From Bordetella petrii (lineage in GTDB: Bacteria; Pseudomonadota; Gammaproteobacteria; Burkholderiales; Burkholderiaceae_B): DNA of 64,000 nt. A model generated the notes under the pieces. That model saw only the letters and a program-made list of their open reading frames with translations, did not search any database and was not told the DNA's origin. Positions 17,157-26,472 of this stretch are shown piece after piece (positions within the stretch are counted from its first letter, which is position 1; every line of letters starts with the position of its first letter). The stretch covers positions 496,001 through 560,000 of the forward strand of contig NC_010170.1 in the NCBI RefSeq assembly GCF_000067205.1, given 5' to 3'. Position numbers and translations under genes: made by a program.

Positions 17157-17175
17157 GCATAATAGATATGCGCAT
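17157..17175. promoter_or_regulatory. Dyad-rich candidate operator between aldehyde dehydrogenase and AraC genes
   Basis: GCATA at 17157-17161 and TATGC at 17167-17171 form an inverted repeat, overlapping a perfect 8-base palindrome ATGCGCAT at 17168-17175. It is the only AT-rich stretch of the 119-base divergent gap and is well placed for a shared operator or promoter. No experimental support is visible. Confidence 0.35.
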
Positions 17176-17219
17176 AGGCTTGAGCCATGGCAGCGAATCT
17201 CGTATTCTTGCCTGATTCT

Positions 17220-18236
17220 ATGAATATTCAGAAGCGGTGCGTAGTGCGCGCGCACGGCGCCGCGGCGGCTTCCATGGCCTCATTTCCCCATAGCAATCCT
17301 GGCGACGCCCCCGCGCTGCGGCAGCGCATGGTTGCCTTGCTTGAGCGCCTTGCCCCGTGCGAGGGCTACAACCTCACCGCGTTGCCCGACATCCGGCTGC
17401 TGCGCTCGAACCGCCCCATGAAAAATGTGCCGGTGCTCTACGACCCCGGCATCGTTATCGTGTGCCAGGGCCGCAAGCGCGGCTATTTTGGCAACCAGCT
17501 GTACCTCTACGACGATCAGCACTATCTGGCGGTGGCGGTGCCAGTGCCTTTTACGATGGAAACGGACGCCAGTGCGGAAGAACCCCTGCTGGCGGTCTAC
17601 ATGCACCTGGACTTCAAGCTGGCCGCCGACCTGATGCTGCAGATCGACCAGCTTGGCGGCACAGCGCCCGCGCGGCCGCGCGGCATGGTGTCCACGCCGC
17701 TGGATCGGCGCATGGGCGAATCGGTGGTGCGCCTGCTCGAAGCCCTGGGCGAGCCGCTTGAAGCGCCGATCCTGGGGCCGGCGCTGGTGCGGGAAATCTA
17801 TTTCCACGCGCTCACCGGCGAGCAGGGGGCGTCAATGCGCGCCGCGCTGGCCATGCAGGGCCAATTCGGCAAGATCGCACGGGCCTTGCGGCGCATCCAC
17901 GCGTCGTTCCATGCGGAGCTGAGCGTGGAGCAGCTGGCCCGCGAGGCTGGCATGAGCGTGGCCACCTTCCATACCCACTTCAAGACGGTGACGCGCTCGT
18001 CTCCGGTGCAGTACCTGAAGTCGGTGCGGCTGCACCAGGCCCGCCTGCACATGGTGCGCAACGGCATGACGGCGGCCGCCGCCAGCGCCGAGGTCGGCTA
18101 CGACAGCCCCTCGCAGTTCAGCCGCGAATTCAAGCGCCTGTTCGGCCGCAGCCCGGTCCAAGAGGTGCGGCGCATGAAAGCGGAGTTCGCCGTGCCGCCT
18201 GCGCGGCCGGCTTCGCCATTCGTGTCATCGCACTGA
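17220..18236 (+). CDS. AraC-family transcriptional regulator
   Basis: A regulator of about 338 residues with an AraC N-terminal ligand domain of the PF06719 type (FGNQLYLYDDQHYL, then PVPFTMET) and a C-terminal pair of helix-turn-helix motifs. These are LSVEQLAREAGMSVATFHTHF near residues 233-253 and VGYDSPSQFSREFKRLFGRS near 280-300. Three starts are possible (17187, 17220, 17274); none has a good ribosome site, so the exact N-terminus is uncertain. It is divergent from the semialdehyde dehydrogenase, the likely target. Confidence 0.88.
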   Translation: MNIQKRCVVRAHGAAAASMASFPHSNPGDAPALRQRMVALLERLAPCEGYNLTALPDIRLLRSNRPMKNVPVLYDPGIVIVCQGRKRGYFGNQLYLYDDQHYLAVAVPVPFTMETDASAEEPLLAVYMHLDFKLAADLMLQIDQLGGTAPARPRGMVSTPLDRRMGESVVRLLEALGEPLEAPILGPALVREIYFHALTGEQGASMRAALAMQGQFGKIARALRRIHASFHAELSVEQLAREAGMSVATFHTHFKTVTRSSPVQYLKSVRLHQARLHMVRNGMTAAAASAEVGYDSPSQFSREFKRLFGRSPVQEVRRMKAEFAVPPARPASPFVSSH

Positions 18237-18274
18237 GGCTGTAGCACGGCCTCATCAACAGGCCGCGCGGCGCG

Positions 18275-19042
18275 CTACGCTTGCGGCACGGTGCGCACGG
18301 CGATGCCTGCTTTGGCCAGGGCAGCGCGCAGCGCCTGGGCAAATACCCGGGCGTTGGGCTGATCGCCATGGATGCACAGGGTGTCGGCGCGCACCGGCAC
18401 GTCGCGGCCGCTGGCCGCGCGCACCACGCCTTCTTGCACCATGCGCAGCACTTGCGCGAGCGACGTGTCCACGTCTTCGATCATGGCGCCCGGCTGGCTG
18501 CGCGGGGTCAGCGAACCGTCGTCCTGGTAGGAACGGTCGGCGAATACCTCGTGCGCGGCCGTCAGACCCAGTTGTTCGGCCTCGCTGACCAGGTGGCTGC
18601 CGGCCAGGCCGTACAGCACCAGGCTGGCATCGACATCCCGCACCGCGCGGCAGATGGCCTGCGCCAGCGCCGCGTCCTTGGCCGCCATGTTGTACAGCGC
18701 GCCATGCGGTTTGACGTGATGCAGCCGCACGCCCTGGCTGGCCGCCACCGCGGCCAGCGCGCCAACCTGGTACACGACCATGTCGTAGGCCTCCTGGGGC
18801 GTGATCTGCATTGCGCGGCGGCCAAAGCCCACCAGGTCGGGCAGGCTGGGGTGCGCGCCCACCGCGACGTTGCGCGACCGCGCCGCGGCCACGGTCTTGC
18901 GCATGGTGGACGGGTCGCCGCCATGAAAGCCACAGGCCACGTTGGCCGAGCTGACGAATTCGAGCACGGCTTCGTCATTGCCCATGTGCCAGGCGCCGTA
19001 GCTTTCGCCCATGTCGCAGTTCAGGTCGATGGCGGAACTCAT
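18275..19042 (-). CDS. pxpA: 5-oxoprolinase subunit A (LamB/YcsF family)
   Basis: A 255-residue subunit of the bacterial ATP-dependent 5-oxoprolinase PxpABC, which opens the spontaneous damage product 5-oxoproline to glutamate. The N-terminal IDLNCDMGESYGAW and VACGFHGGDPSTM and the internal HVKPHGALYN are the family hallmarks (metal and substrate residues D, H and H). GAGGA lies seven bases before the ATG at 19042; an upstream ATG at 19111 lies inside pxpC and is rejected. It is the third gene of the pxpB-pxpC-pxpA operon, ten bases after pxpC. Confidence 0.95.
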   Translation of the reverse strand: MSSAIDLNCDMGESYGAWHMGNDEAVLEFVSSANVACGFHGGDPSTMRKTVAAARSRNVAVGAHPSLPDLVGFGRRAMQITPQEAYDMVVYQVGALAAVAASQGVRLHHVKPHGALYNMAAKDAALAQAICRAVRDVDASLVLYGLAGSHLVSEAEQLGLTAAHEVFADRSYQDDGSLTPRSQPGAMIEDVDTSLAQVLRMVQEGVVRAASGRDVPVRADTLCIHGDQPNARVFAQALRAALAKAGIAVRTVPQA

Positions 19043-19052
19043 GCGGATGTCC

Positions 19053-20054
19053 TCAAGTGTGGAGCAGCGCGCGCAGCGGGGCCAGCGCGTCCTGCAATTG
19101 GGCGAACGCATCTTCGCGTTCGCCGTCGAGCTGTTGTGCCTCGTCCAGTTCGATGCGGGCGAACCGCAGCACCTGGCCGGGCCCGCGTTGCGCCAGGGCG
19201 GGCAGGTCGGCCGAGATGACCTGGGCCAGCTTGGGGTAGCCGCCGGTGGTCTGGCGGTCGGCCATCAGCACGATGGCCTGGCCGCCCGCCGGCACTTGCA
19301 TGGTGCCATAGCTGGCCGCTTCGGACAGGATCTGGCGCGGCGCTGTCATGGACAGGGGCGGGCCGTCCAGCCGGTAGCCCATGCGGTCTGATTGCACACT
19401 GATGCGGAACTCGGCGTGCAGCAGATGGCGGTGCGATTCGGCATCGAACTCGTCCCAGTGTATGCCCGGCAGCACGCGCAAGTGGCTGCGGGGGCGCGGG
19501 GCCAGCGTGGCCGGCAGGTAGATGCGCTGCTGCCACAGGGCCCGGGCCAGGCGTTCGAGCGCGGCCGGCTCGCCGGGCAGCGCTGCCGCCAGGCCGATCG
19601 TGTCGCCCCTGGCCAGCGCGCGGCCGGCATGCCCGCCGAAACCGCCGCGCAAATACGTGCTGGCGCTGCCCAGCACCGGGGCCAGCGCGTAGCCGCCATG
19701 CACGGCCAGGTAGGCGCGGATGCCGCCATCGGGCGGCGCCGTGCCGAACGCCAGCACATCGCCGGCGCGCGCCACCAGCGGCCGGTGGCAAGGAACGGCA
19801 GAGCCGTTCAGGGTGGCGCGCAGGTCGGCTCCGCCAATGGCGAAGCAGGCAGGCGCCTCGAAGCGCAGACTCGGGCCGGCCAGGGTGATTTCCAGGGTGG
19901 CATGGTCGGCTTCGTTGCCGGCCAGCAGGTTGGCCAGACGGTGCGCGCGGGCGTCCATGGCGCCGCACACGGGCACGCCCAGATGCTGGCTGCCGGTGCG
20001 GCCGGTGTCCTGGAAGCTGGACAGCAGCCCTGGCTTGAGTACCGTGATGCTCAT
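19053..20054 (-). CDS. pxpC: 5-oxoprolinase subunit C (biotin-dependent carboxyltransferase fold)
   Basis: A 333-residue subunit of 5-oxoprolinase (KipA/urea-amidolyase AHS2 domain). The N-terminal ITVLKPGLLSSFQDTGRTG and GVPVCGAMD, and the C-terminal DRQTTGGYPKLAQVI, are conserved in PxpC. Its ATG (20052-20054) overlaps the pxpB stop by an ATGA junction, so the two are translationally coupled, as expected for partners acting as a complex. It acts in the cytoplasm. Confidence 0.94.
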   Translation of the reverse strand: MSITVLKPGLLSSFQDTGRTGSQHLGVPVCGAMDARAHRLANLLAGNEADHATLEITLAGPSLRFEAPACFAIGGADLRATLNGSAVPCHRPLVARAGDVLAFGTAPPDGGIRAYLAVHGGYALAPVLGSASTYLRGGFGGHAGRALARGDTIGLAAALPGEPAALERLARALWQQRIYLPATLAPRPRSHLRVLPGIHWDEFDAESHRHLLHAEFRISVQSDRMGYRLDGPPLSMTAPRQILSEAASYGTMQVPAGGQAIVLMADRQTTGGYPKLAQVISADLPALAQRGPGQVLRFARIELDEAQQLDGEREDAFAQLQDALAPLRALLHT

Positions 20055-20773
20055 CGGGCCGCCTCGCGCAGGCGCCCGAACTCGGCGGGCGTGATAGGCA
20101 CGAAGCGCACGGTGTCGCCGGGCTGCAGCAGCGCGGCCGGCTCGCGCGCGGGGTCGAACAACGCCACCGGCGTGGCGCCGATGATGTTCCAGCCGCCCGG
20201 CAACTGGCTGGGATAAAGCACGCTCTGGCGGTTGGCCACGGCCACCGAGCCGGCCGGTACCGCCGTGCGCGGCGAGGCGCGCCGCGGAATGTTCAGCCGC
20301 TCGTCGTGCACGCCCAGGTAGGGGGCGCCCGGCGCGAAGCCCAGCATGAACACCAGGTTGTCCGGGCCGGCATGCAGCTGGACCACCTCGTCGGCAGAGA
20401 TGCCTGCATGGCGCGCCACTTCGTCCAGGTCGGGGCCGTATTCGCCGCCATAGCACACGGGGATGTCGATCCGGCGGCCCGCCTGCGCGTCTGTCGTCAC
20501 GCCCTGGGCGAGTATCTGCTCGACCTGCGCGGCCAGCTGCGGGTAGCGCGGCCCCTGGCTGCCAGCCGGCCGGTAGTGCACGGCCACGGCCACGAACGAA
20601 GGCACCACGTCGGTGACGCCGGGCAGTTGCGCCTGGCGCAGCATGCGCGCTGCGGCCAGGCACAGGCGGCCGGTATTGATATCGATGCCGTCGCCGAAAT
20701 AAACCAGCAGGCAGCGGTCGCCTTGCGGCTGGATGCGCCAGGCGGCGGGGGAAGCGGGCGGGATAGTATTCAA
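20051..20773 (-). CDS. pxpB: 5-oxoprolinase subunit B (KipI family)
   Basis: A 240-residue AHS1/KipI-domain protein. Conserved blocks are GDRCLLVYFG near the N-terminus, VCYGGEYGPDLDEVA at about 108-122, FMLGFAPGAPYLG at about 143-155 and PGGWNIIG. It forms the oxoprolinase with PxpC and PxpA. It is first in the operon, with the VOC gene just upstream in the same direction (24 bases between them), so that gene may be co-transcribed. Confidence 0.94.
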   Translation of the reverse strand: MNTIPPASPAAWRIQPQGDRCLLVYFGDGIDINTGRLCLAAARMLRQAQLPGVTDVVPSFVAVAVHYRPAGSQGPRYPQLAAQVEQILAQGVTTDAQAGRRIDIPVCYGGEYGPDLDEVARHAGISADEVVQLHAGPDNLVFMLGFAPGAPYLGVHDERLNIPRRASPRTAVPAGSVAVANRQSVLYPSQLPGGWNIIGATPVALFDPAREPAALLQPGDTVRFVPITPAEFGRLREAAR

Positions 20774-20797
20774 CGGCGCAACCGCCTTGGTGCGGTC

Positions 20798-21229
20798 CTA
20801 CTTGGCAAACAGGGAGTCCATGTTCTTGAACGACTTGAATTCCAGCGCGTTGCCCGACGGGTCCAGGAAGAACATGGTGGCCTGTTCGCCCACTTCGCCC
20901 TTGAAGCGGATGTAGGGCTCGATGACGAACTTGGTGCCCGCGTCGGTCAGCTTCTTGGCCAGCGCTTCCCAGTCGGCCATGGGCAGCACGGCGCCGAAGT
21001 GGCGCACCGGCACGTCTTTCGAATCGACCGAGCTGGTGGATTTATGGCCGCACTCGTCAGGCGACAGGTGGGCGACGATCTGGTGGCCGTAGAAATTGAA
21101 GTCGACCCATTCGGCCGAGCTGCGGCCTTCGGGACAGCCCAGCAGTTCACCGTAGAACGCGCGGGCTTCGGCCAGGTCGCGCACGGGGAAGGCCAGGTGG
21201 AATGGGGGCAGGGAGGTGGATGCGGTCAT
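20798..21229 (-). CDS. VOC (glyoxalase/bleomycin-resistance) family protein
   Basis: A 143-residue protein with two beta-alpha-beta-beta-beta modules of the vicinal oxygen chelate fold. FHLAFPVRDLAEARAFYGEL begins module one (metal-ligand candidate H11), and ATMFFLDPSGNALEFKSF closes module two with the ligand glutamate. Related proteins are often annotated as dioxygenase- or glyoxalase-like without a proven substrate. It is divergent from a LysR gene and immediately upstream of pxpB in the same direction, so it may be the LysR target, and 5-oxoproline genes may share its promoter. Confidence 0.88.
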   Translation of the reverse strand: MTASTSLPPFHLAFPVRDLAEARAFYGELLGCPEGRSSAEWVDFNFYGHQIVAHLSPDECGHKSTSSVDSKDVPVRHFGAVLPMADWEALAKKLTDAGTKFVIEPYIRFKGEVGEQATMFFLDPSGNALEFKSFKNMDSLFAK

Positions 21230-21405
21230 GGGGGCTCCAGATGCGGCAAGAGTAAAACAAAATCAGCAGGCCCGGGCTACCCGGGCGGCAGACGCGGCCG
21301 GGAAGCGGGGGAATGAAGCGCGGGAATACATGGCTATCAGTTTAGCGATTGTTTTTTTGATCGAAAAACGATATTTTTTTGCTCTGAGCAGCAATAAAAT
21401 TGATT

Positions 21406-22278
21406 GTGATCCGAGAATTCAAGACCTTCATCGCCGTGGCGCGCGATGGCACGTTTACCGGGGCGGGCCGCCAGCTGGGGCTGACGCAGTCGGCCGTCAG
21501 CGCGCAGATGCGCCGCCTGGAAGATTATCTGGGCGTGGCGCTGTTCGAACGCACCGCCAAATCGGCGGTGCTGAACGCGGCAGGCCGCGAGATGCTGCCC
21601 CAGGCCGAAGAACTGGTGGCCCTGGCCGAGCGCATGGCCAGTTCGGCCGGCGCGGGCCATGTCAGCGGGCTGCTGCGGATAGGGGCTATTGCATCGGCGC
21701 AGCAGGGTTTGCTGGTTGATGCGCTGGCGCAGTTCCGCATAGCGTTTCCGGATGTGCGCGTGCGCGTGGTGCCGGGTGTGTCGCTGTCATTGCTGGGCCA
21801 GGTCGACGCGGGCGAGATTGACATGGCGGTGCTGATCCGGCCGCCTTTTGCGCTGCCGCCCGAACTGGCCTGGCGGCCGCTGCTGCGCGAGCCGGTGCTG
21901 CTGGCCGCGCCCGCCGGCTTGCCCGTGCAGCCTTGGCGCGAGCTGCTGGCCGGCCAGCCGTTCATCCGCTACGACCGCTCGTCGTTCGGCGGACGTCTGG
22001 TGGATGTGTTCCTGAAAAAGCACCGCGTCGCCGTGCGCGAGGCGGTGGAGCTGGACGAAATGGAAGCCATCGCCAACCTGGTCAGGCGCGGCCTGGGCGT
22101 GGCGCTGCTGCCGCGCACCCGGCAGTTCGACGACGCGGGCCTGCGCCTGTACGACCTGGGCGAGGCCGGCTTCAACCGCGACATCGGCCTGGCCGCGCGC
22201 CTGCCGCACGACCCCGCCTCGCCGGCGGGGCACCTGGCCGAATGCCTGCAGCAGGCCGCGCAACTGGCCGGTGCCTGA
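21406..22278 (+). CDS. LysR-family transcriptional regulator
   Basis: A 290-residue LysR regulator. The HTH lies at about residues 3-60 (FIAVARDGTFTGAGRQLGLT, QSAVSAQMRRLEDYLGVALF), followed by a complete effector domain. The start is probably GTG at 21406 (an in-frame TTG at 21400 is an alternative); no clear ribosome site is seen. The upstream gap has A and T runs arranged around GATC (about 21350-21365). It is divergent from the VOC/pxp genes. Oddly, its stop codon (22276-22278) lies inside the first palindrome of the downstream repeat array, though the protein length is normal. Confidence 0.9.
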   Translation: MIREFKTFIAVARDGTFTGAGRQLGLTQSAVSAQMRRLEDYLGVALFERTAKSAVLNAAGREMLPQAEELVALAERMASSAGAGHVSGLLRIGAIASAQQGLLVDALAQFRIAFPDVRVRVVPGVSLSLLGQVDAGEIDMAVLIRPPFALPPELAWRPLLREPVLLAAPAGLPVQPWRELLAGQPFIRYDRSSFGGRLVDVFLKKHRVAVREAVELDEMEAIANLVRRGLGVALLPRTRQFDDAGLRLYDLGEAGFNRDIGLAARLPHDPASPAGHLAECLQQAAQLAGA

Positions 22279-22923
22279 CACCCTGGCGGGAGTCAGACAC
22301 CTGGTGGTGGGCCTGGTGTCAGGCTCCGCAGGTGCCTGACACCGTCGTGTGTGGGGCTGTCTCAATAGGTCGGTGTCTGACACCCTGGCGGGAGTCAGAC
22401 ACCTGGTGGTGGGCCTGGTGTCAGGCTCCGCAGGGTGCCTGACACTGTCGTGTGTGGGGCTGTCTCAATAGGTCGGTGTCTGACACCCTGGCGGGAGTCA
22501 GACACCTGGTGGTGGGGCTGGTGTCAGGCTCCCCGCCGGGTGCCTGACACCGTTGTGTGTGGGGCTGTTTCAATAGGCCGGAGTCTGACACCCTGGCGGG
22601 AGTCAGACACCTGGTGGTGGGGCTGGTGTCAGGCTCCCCGCGGGTGCCTGACACCGTTGTGTGTGGGGCTGTTTCAATAGGCCGGAGTCTGACACCCTGG
22701 CGGGAGTCAGACACCTGGTGGTGGGGCTGGTGTCAGGCTCCCCGCGGGTGCCTGACACCGTTGTGTGTGGGGCTGTCTCAATAGGTCGGTGTCTGACACC
22801 CTGGCGGGATTCAGACACCTGGTGGTGGGTCTGGTGTCAGGCTCCCCGCGGGTGCCTGACACCGTTGTGTGTGGGGCTGTCCCAATAGGTTGGTGTCTGA
22901 CACCCTGGCGGGAGTCAGACACC
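22270..22923. repeat. Tandem array of paired palindromes, about 104-base period
   Basis: Six full units and a final half unit fill the gap between convergent lysR and serA. Type A palindromes begin at 22270, 22372, 22475, 22580, 22684, 22788 and 22892 (periods 102-105). Between them are six type B palindromes with arms GGTGTCAGGCTCC and GGTGCCTGACACC. The spacers are also conserved (TGGTGGTGGG after A; GTGTGTGGGGCTGT and CAATAGG after B). Units differ by a few bases and small indels, so the array arose by tandem duplication and has begun to diverge. Reading frames through it are repeats in all frames, not genes. Confidence 0.95.
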
Positions 22924-22970
22924 TGGTTGCGTGCTGGCCTGGTTGCGTGCGAGCGCCTGGCAACGCTTTC

Positions 22971-24170
22971 CTACACCAGGTCGCAGCGGACGGTGATGGG
23001 GTGGCTGCGCAGCGCCGCCATGACGATGTCGCTGACCTCGCCGTCCACGTCGGTGATCACGTAGCCGATCTGGCCGCGGGTCTGCAGGCTTTGGCTGACG
23101 ATGTTCAGGCCCTGTTCGGCCAGCAGGTTGTCCAGCGCGCCCAGGGCGCCGGGGGCGTTGCGGTGCACGTGCAGGATGCGGGCCGCGCCCACGCGTTCCA
23201 GGTAGGGCAGTTCGGGGAAGTTGACGGCGCTCTTGGTGGTGCCGGCCTGCAGGAAGCGCACCAGCTTCTCGGCCACCTCGCGGCCGATGTTTTCCTGCGA
23301 CTCTTGCGTGCTGCCGCCGATGTGCGGCGTGAGCAGCACGTTGGGCATGCCGATCAGCGGGCTGGCCAGCGGCTCGTCGACGCTCTTGGGTTCGGTGGGA
23401 AACACGTCCAGCGCCGCGCCCGCCAGGTGGCCCGAGGCCAGCGCCGCGTGCAGCGCCTGGATGTCGACCACCGTGCCGCGCGAGGCGTTGATCAGGATGG
23501 AGCCGCGCCGCATGCGCGCCAGCGCTTCGGCGTTGATGATGTTTTCAGTGCTCTTGCCGCCCGGCACGTGCAGCGTGACCACGTCGGCCTGTTCCAGCAA
23601 TTCGTGCAGCGAGCCGGCGGCGCGGGCGTTGCCCAGCGGCAGCTTGGCTTCCACGTCGAAGAACACCACGCGCATGCCGATGCTTTCGGCCAGCGTGCTG
23701 ATCTGCGAGCCGATGTTGCCGTAGCCGACAATGCCCAGCGTCTTGCCACGCGTTTCGAAGGCGCCGGCGGCCGACTTGTCCCAGTGGCCCAGGTGCACGC
23801 GCGCGTTTTTCTCGGGAATGCGCCGCAGCAGCAGGATGGCTTCGCCAAGCACCAGTTCGGCCACCGAGCGCGTGTTGGAAAACGGCGCATTGAACACCGG
23901 CACACCGCGTTGCATGGCGCCGTTCAGGTCGACCTGGTTGGTGCCGATGCAGAAGCAGCCAACCACGCGCAGTTCGGGCGCGGCCGCCAGCGCGTCCGCG
24001 TCGAGGTGCGTGCGCGAGCGAATGCCGGCGACCTGCGCGTCGCGCAGGGCTTCGCGCAGCTCGGCGGGCGGCAGGGCGCCGGCGTGCGTGGCGATGTCGG
24101 TGTAGCCGGCGGCATTGAATACTTCGCGCGCGCTGGGATGGATGTTCTCGAACAGGACGATCTGGGCCAT
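22971..24170 (-). CDS. serA: D-3-phosphoglycerate dehydrogenase
   Basis: Oxidises 3-phosphoglycerate to 3-phosphohydroxypyruvate with NAD, the first step of serine synthesis. The 399-residue protein has the substrate segment IRSRTHLD, the Rossmann motif GIVGYGNIGSQ near residue 145, catalytic R near INASRGTVVD, E in FPTEPKS and H in LLTPHIGGST. A C-terminal ACT domain of about 75 residues (VHRNAPGALGALDNLLAEQG) provides serine feedback. The length matches the E. coli-type SerA. Transcription ends towards the palindrome array, which may serve as its terminator. Confidence 0.95.
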   Translation of the reverse strand: MAQIVLFENIHPSAREVFNAAGYTDIATHAGALPPAELREALRDAQVAGIRSRTHLDADALAAAPELRVVGCFCIGTNQVDLNGAMQRGVPVFNAPFSNTRSVAELVLGEAILLLRRIPEKNARVHLGHWDKSAAGAFETRGKTLGIVGYGNIGSQISTLAESIGMRVVFFDVEAKLPLGNARAAGSLHELLEQADVVTLHVPGGKSTENIINAEALARMRRGSILINASRGTVVDIQALHAALASGHLAGAALDVFPTEPKSVDEPLASPLIGMPNVLLTPHIGGSTQESQENIGREVAEKLVRFLQAGTTKSAVNFPELPYLERVGAARILHVHRNAPGALGALDNLLAEQGLNIVSQSLQTRGQIGYVITDVDGEVSDIVMAALRSHPITVRCDLV

Positions 24171-24266
24171 AGGTGCGACAGCAGGGAAAGTGAATGGAAA
24201 CTCTTTCCCTTATTGTGGCGCAGTTTGCCGCCCGGGCAGGCAGAGGCCATTAGGCCGGTGTGGCGA

Positions 24267-25565
24267 TCAGGCCGCCACGACCCGCTCGGCCGGAAAGTGC
24301 AGGGCGAAGACGCTGCCTTTGCCGACTTCGCTGGTAATCAGCAATTCGGCATCATGGCGGATGGCGATGTGCTTGGTAATGGCCAGGCCCAGGCCGGTGC
24401 CGCCGGCAGCGCGCGAACGGCCGCGGTCGACGCGGTAGAAGCGTTCGGTCAGCCGCGGCAGGTGCAGCGCCGCGATGCCGATGCCGGTGTCCTGCACGCT
24501 GAAGCGTGCCGCGCCGTCGGCCTCGCCTTGCCAGCGCACGGTGATCCTGCCGCCATCGGGCGTGTAGCGCACGGCATTGGTCAGCAGGTTCGACATGGCC
24601 GAGGCCAGTTCGGTTTCGGCGCCCAGCACGTCGAGCGATTCATCGATGTGCCAGGCAAAGTCGTGGCGGCCCGCCGACAGGGCCTCGATCTGCTGGCGCG
24701 CCGTGCGCAGCAGGCCGGGCAGGTTGACCGCGCGCGGATCGGTGCCGGGTGACGATTCCAGCGTCGAGAGCGTCAGCAGGTCTTCGACAATGGCCTGCAT
24801 GCGCTGCGCCTGCTCGTGCATCATGCTCATGTACTGTTCGCGCTGCTCGTCGTCCAGGGCGTCGGCCGGCATGTCGCGCAGCGTTTCCAGGAAGCCCGCC
24901 AGCACCGTCAGGGGCGTGCGCAGTTCGTGCGACACGTTGGCGACGAAGTCGCGCCGCGTGGTTTCGAGCTTTTCGATCTGCGTCACGTCGCGCGTGATCA
25001 GCAGCCGCCGGTTGCTGGCGTAGGCGGCCAGGTGCATCATCATGACGCGTTCCTGGCCGGCGTGCGCCAGCCGCACCAGGATGGGCTCGGGCCAGTCGTC
25101 GCGGTGCGCGTAGGCCACGAATTCGGGCGCGCGCAGCAGGTTCAGCAGATTGTGGCCGCGGTCGGCCGGCAGGCTCAGGCCCAGGTGATGGCGCGCCACG
25201 CGGTTGCACCATTCGATCTGGAAGTCCTCGTTCAGCGTTACCACGCCATCGGGCAGCGCCTGCGCGGCGGCCAGCATGCCCTGCACGGTCTCGCGGGTTT
25301 CGGCCAGTTCGCGCGCACGGGCCCGCGTGTAGCGGTACAGTGGCGCCAGGATGTCGTCCCAGGGGCCCACCGAGGCCGGCGGCGAGGTCTCGGGGTGGTG
25401 GGCCCAGTACGACACCGCGCGCAGCCGCCAGCTGCGCCAGAACAGCATGGCCAGCAGGGCCGCGCAGAATATCACCCAGCCGACCGGATCGCCGGCCAGC
25501 CATTGCATGAACAACGCCACGGCCGCCCACAGGGCGACCAGGAACAAAGTGCGCAGCCAGATCAT
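24267..25565 (-). CDS. phoR: Phosphate regulon sensor histidine kinase
   Basis: A 432-residue inner-membrane kinase partnered with PhoB. Two N-terminal hydrophobic helices (residues about 3-20 and 25-43) are followed by a PAS domain (near 100-190), the dimerisation/phosphoacceptor box VSHELRTPLTVLAGF (H near 215) and the ATPase lobe with NLLTNAVRYTPDGG, DTGIGI and GGTGLGLAI. The short periplasmic part is typical of PhoR. It starts 12 bases after phoB ends, forming a phoB-phoR operon. No pst or phoU genes are in the window. Confidence 0.93.
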   Translation of the reverse strand: MIWLRTLFLVALWAAVALFMQWLAGDPVGWVIFCAALLAMLFWRSWRLRAVSYWAHHPETSPPASVGPWDDILAPLYRYTRARARELAETRETVQGMLAAAQALPDGVVTLNEDFQIEWCNRVARHHLGLSLPADRGHNLLNLLRAPEFVAYAHRDDWPEPILVRLAHAGQERVMMMHLAAYASNRRLLITRDVTQIEKLETTRRDFVANVSHELRTPLTVLAGFLETLRDMPADALDDEQREQYMSMMHEQAQRMQAIVEDLLTLSTLESSPGTDPRAVNLPGLLRTARQQIEALSAGRHDFAWHIDESLDVLGAETELASAMSNLLTNAVRYTPDGGRITVRWQGEADGAARFSVQDTGIGIAALHLPRLTERFYRVDRGRSRAAGGTGLGLAITKHIAIRHDAELLITSEVGKGSVFALHFPAERVVAA

Positions 25566-25577
25566 CGTGGCGATGTT

Positions 25578-26276
<699 letters not shown>

Positions 26277-26472
26277 GGCTGTGAAGGCTGGCAGTGGGCG
26301 CCATGGGCGGCGCGAACATTGCGATAGTATGGCCGGAATATTTCAGGTATGTGACCACAGGCGGGACAACCCCTGGCCATATATATTGATTCGCTGCGGC
26401 GCCCCCGGAGCCCGGGATTCCGCCCGGCAAGGCCTGATCGGCTACCATTGCCCCATATACGGGACTTTCACC

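Noticed and set aside
22421..22922. Several 70-100-codon frames on both strands
   Set aside because: They are translations of the tandem palindromes, near-identical to each other in several frames, with no ribosome sites.
22270..22923. CRISPR-like array
   Set aside because: The period is about 104 bases, the supposed spacers are conserved between units, the repeats are paired palindromes, and no cas genes are present.
26277..26472. Pho box upstream of phoB
   Set aside because: No pair of CTGTCAT-like repeats with correct spacing was seen on either strand.
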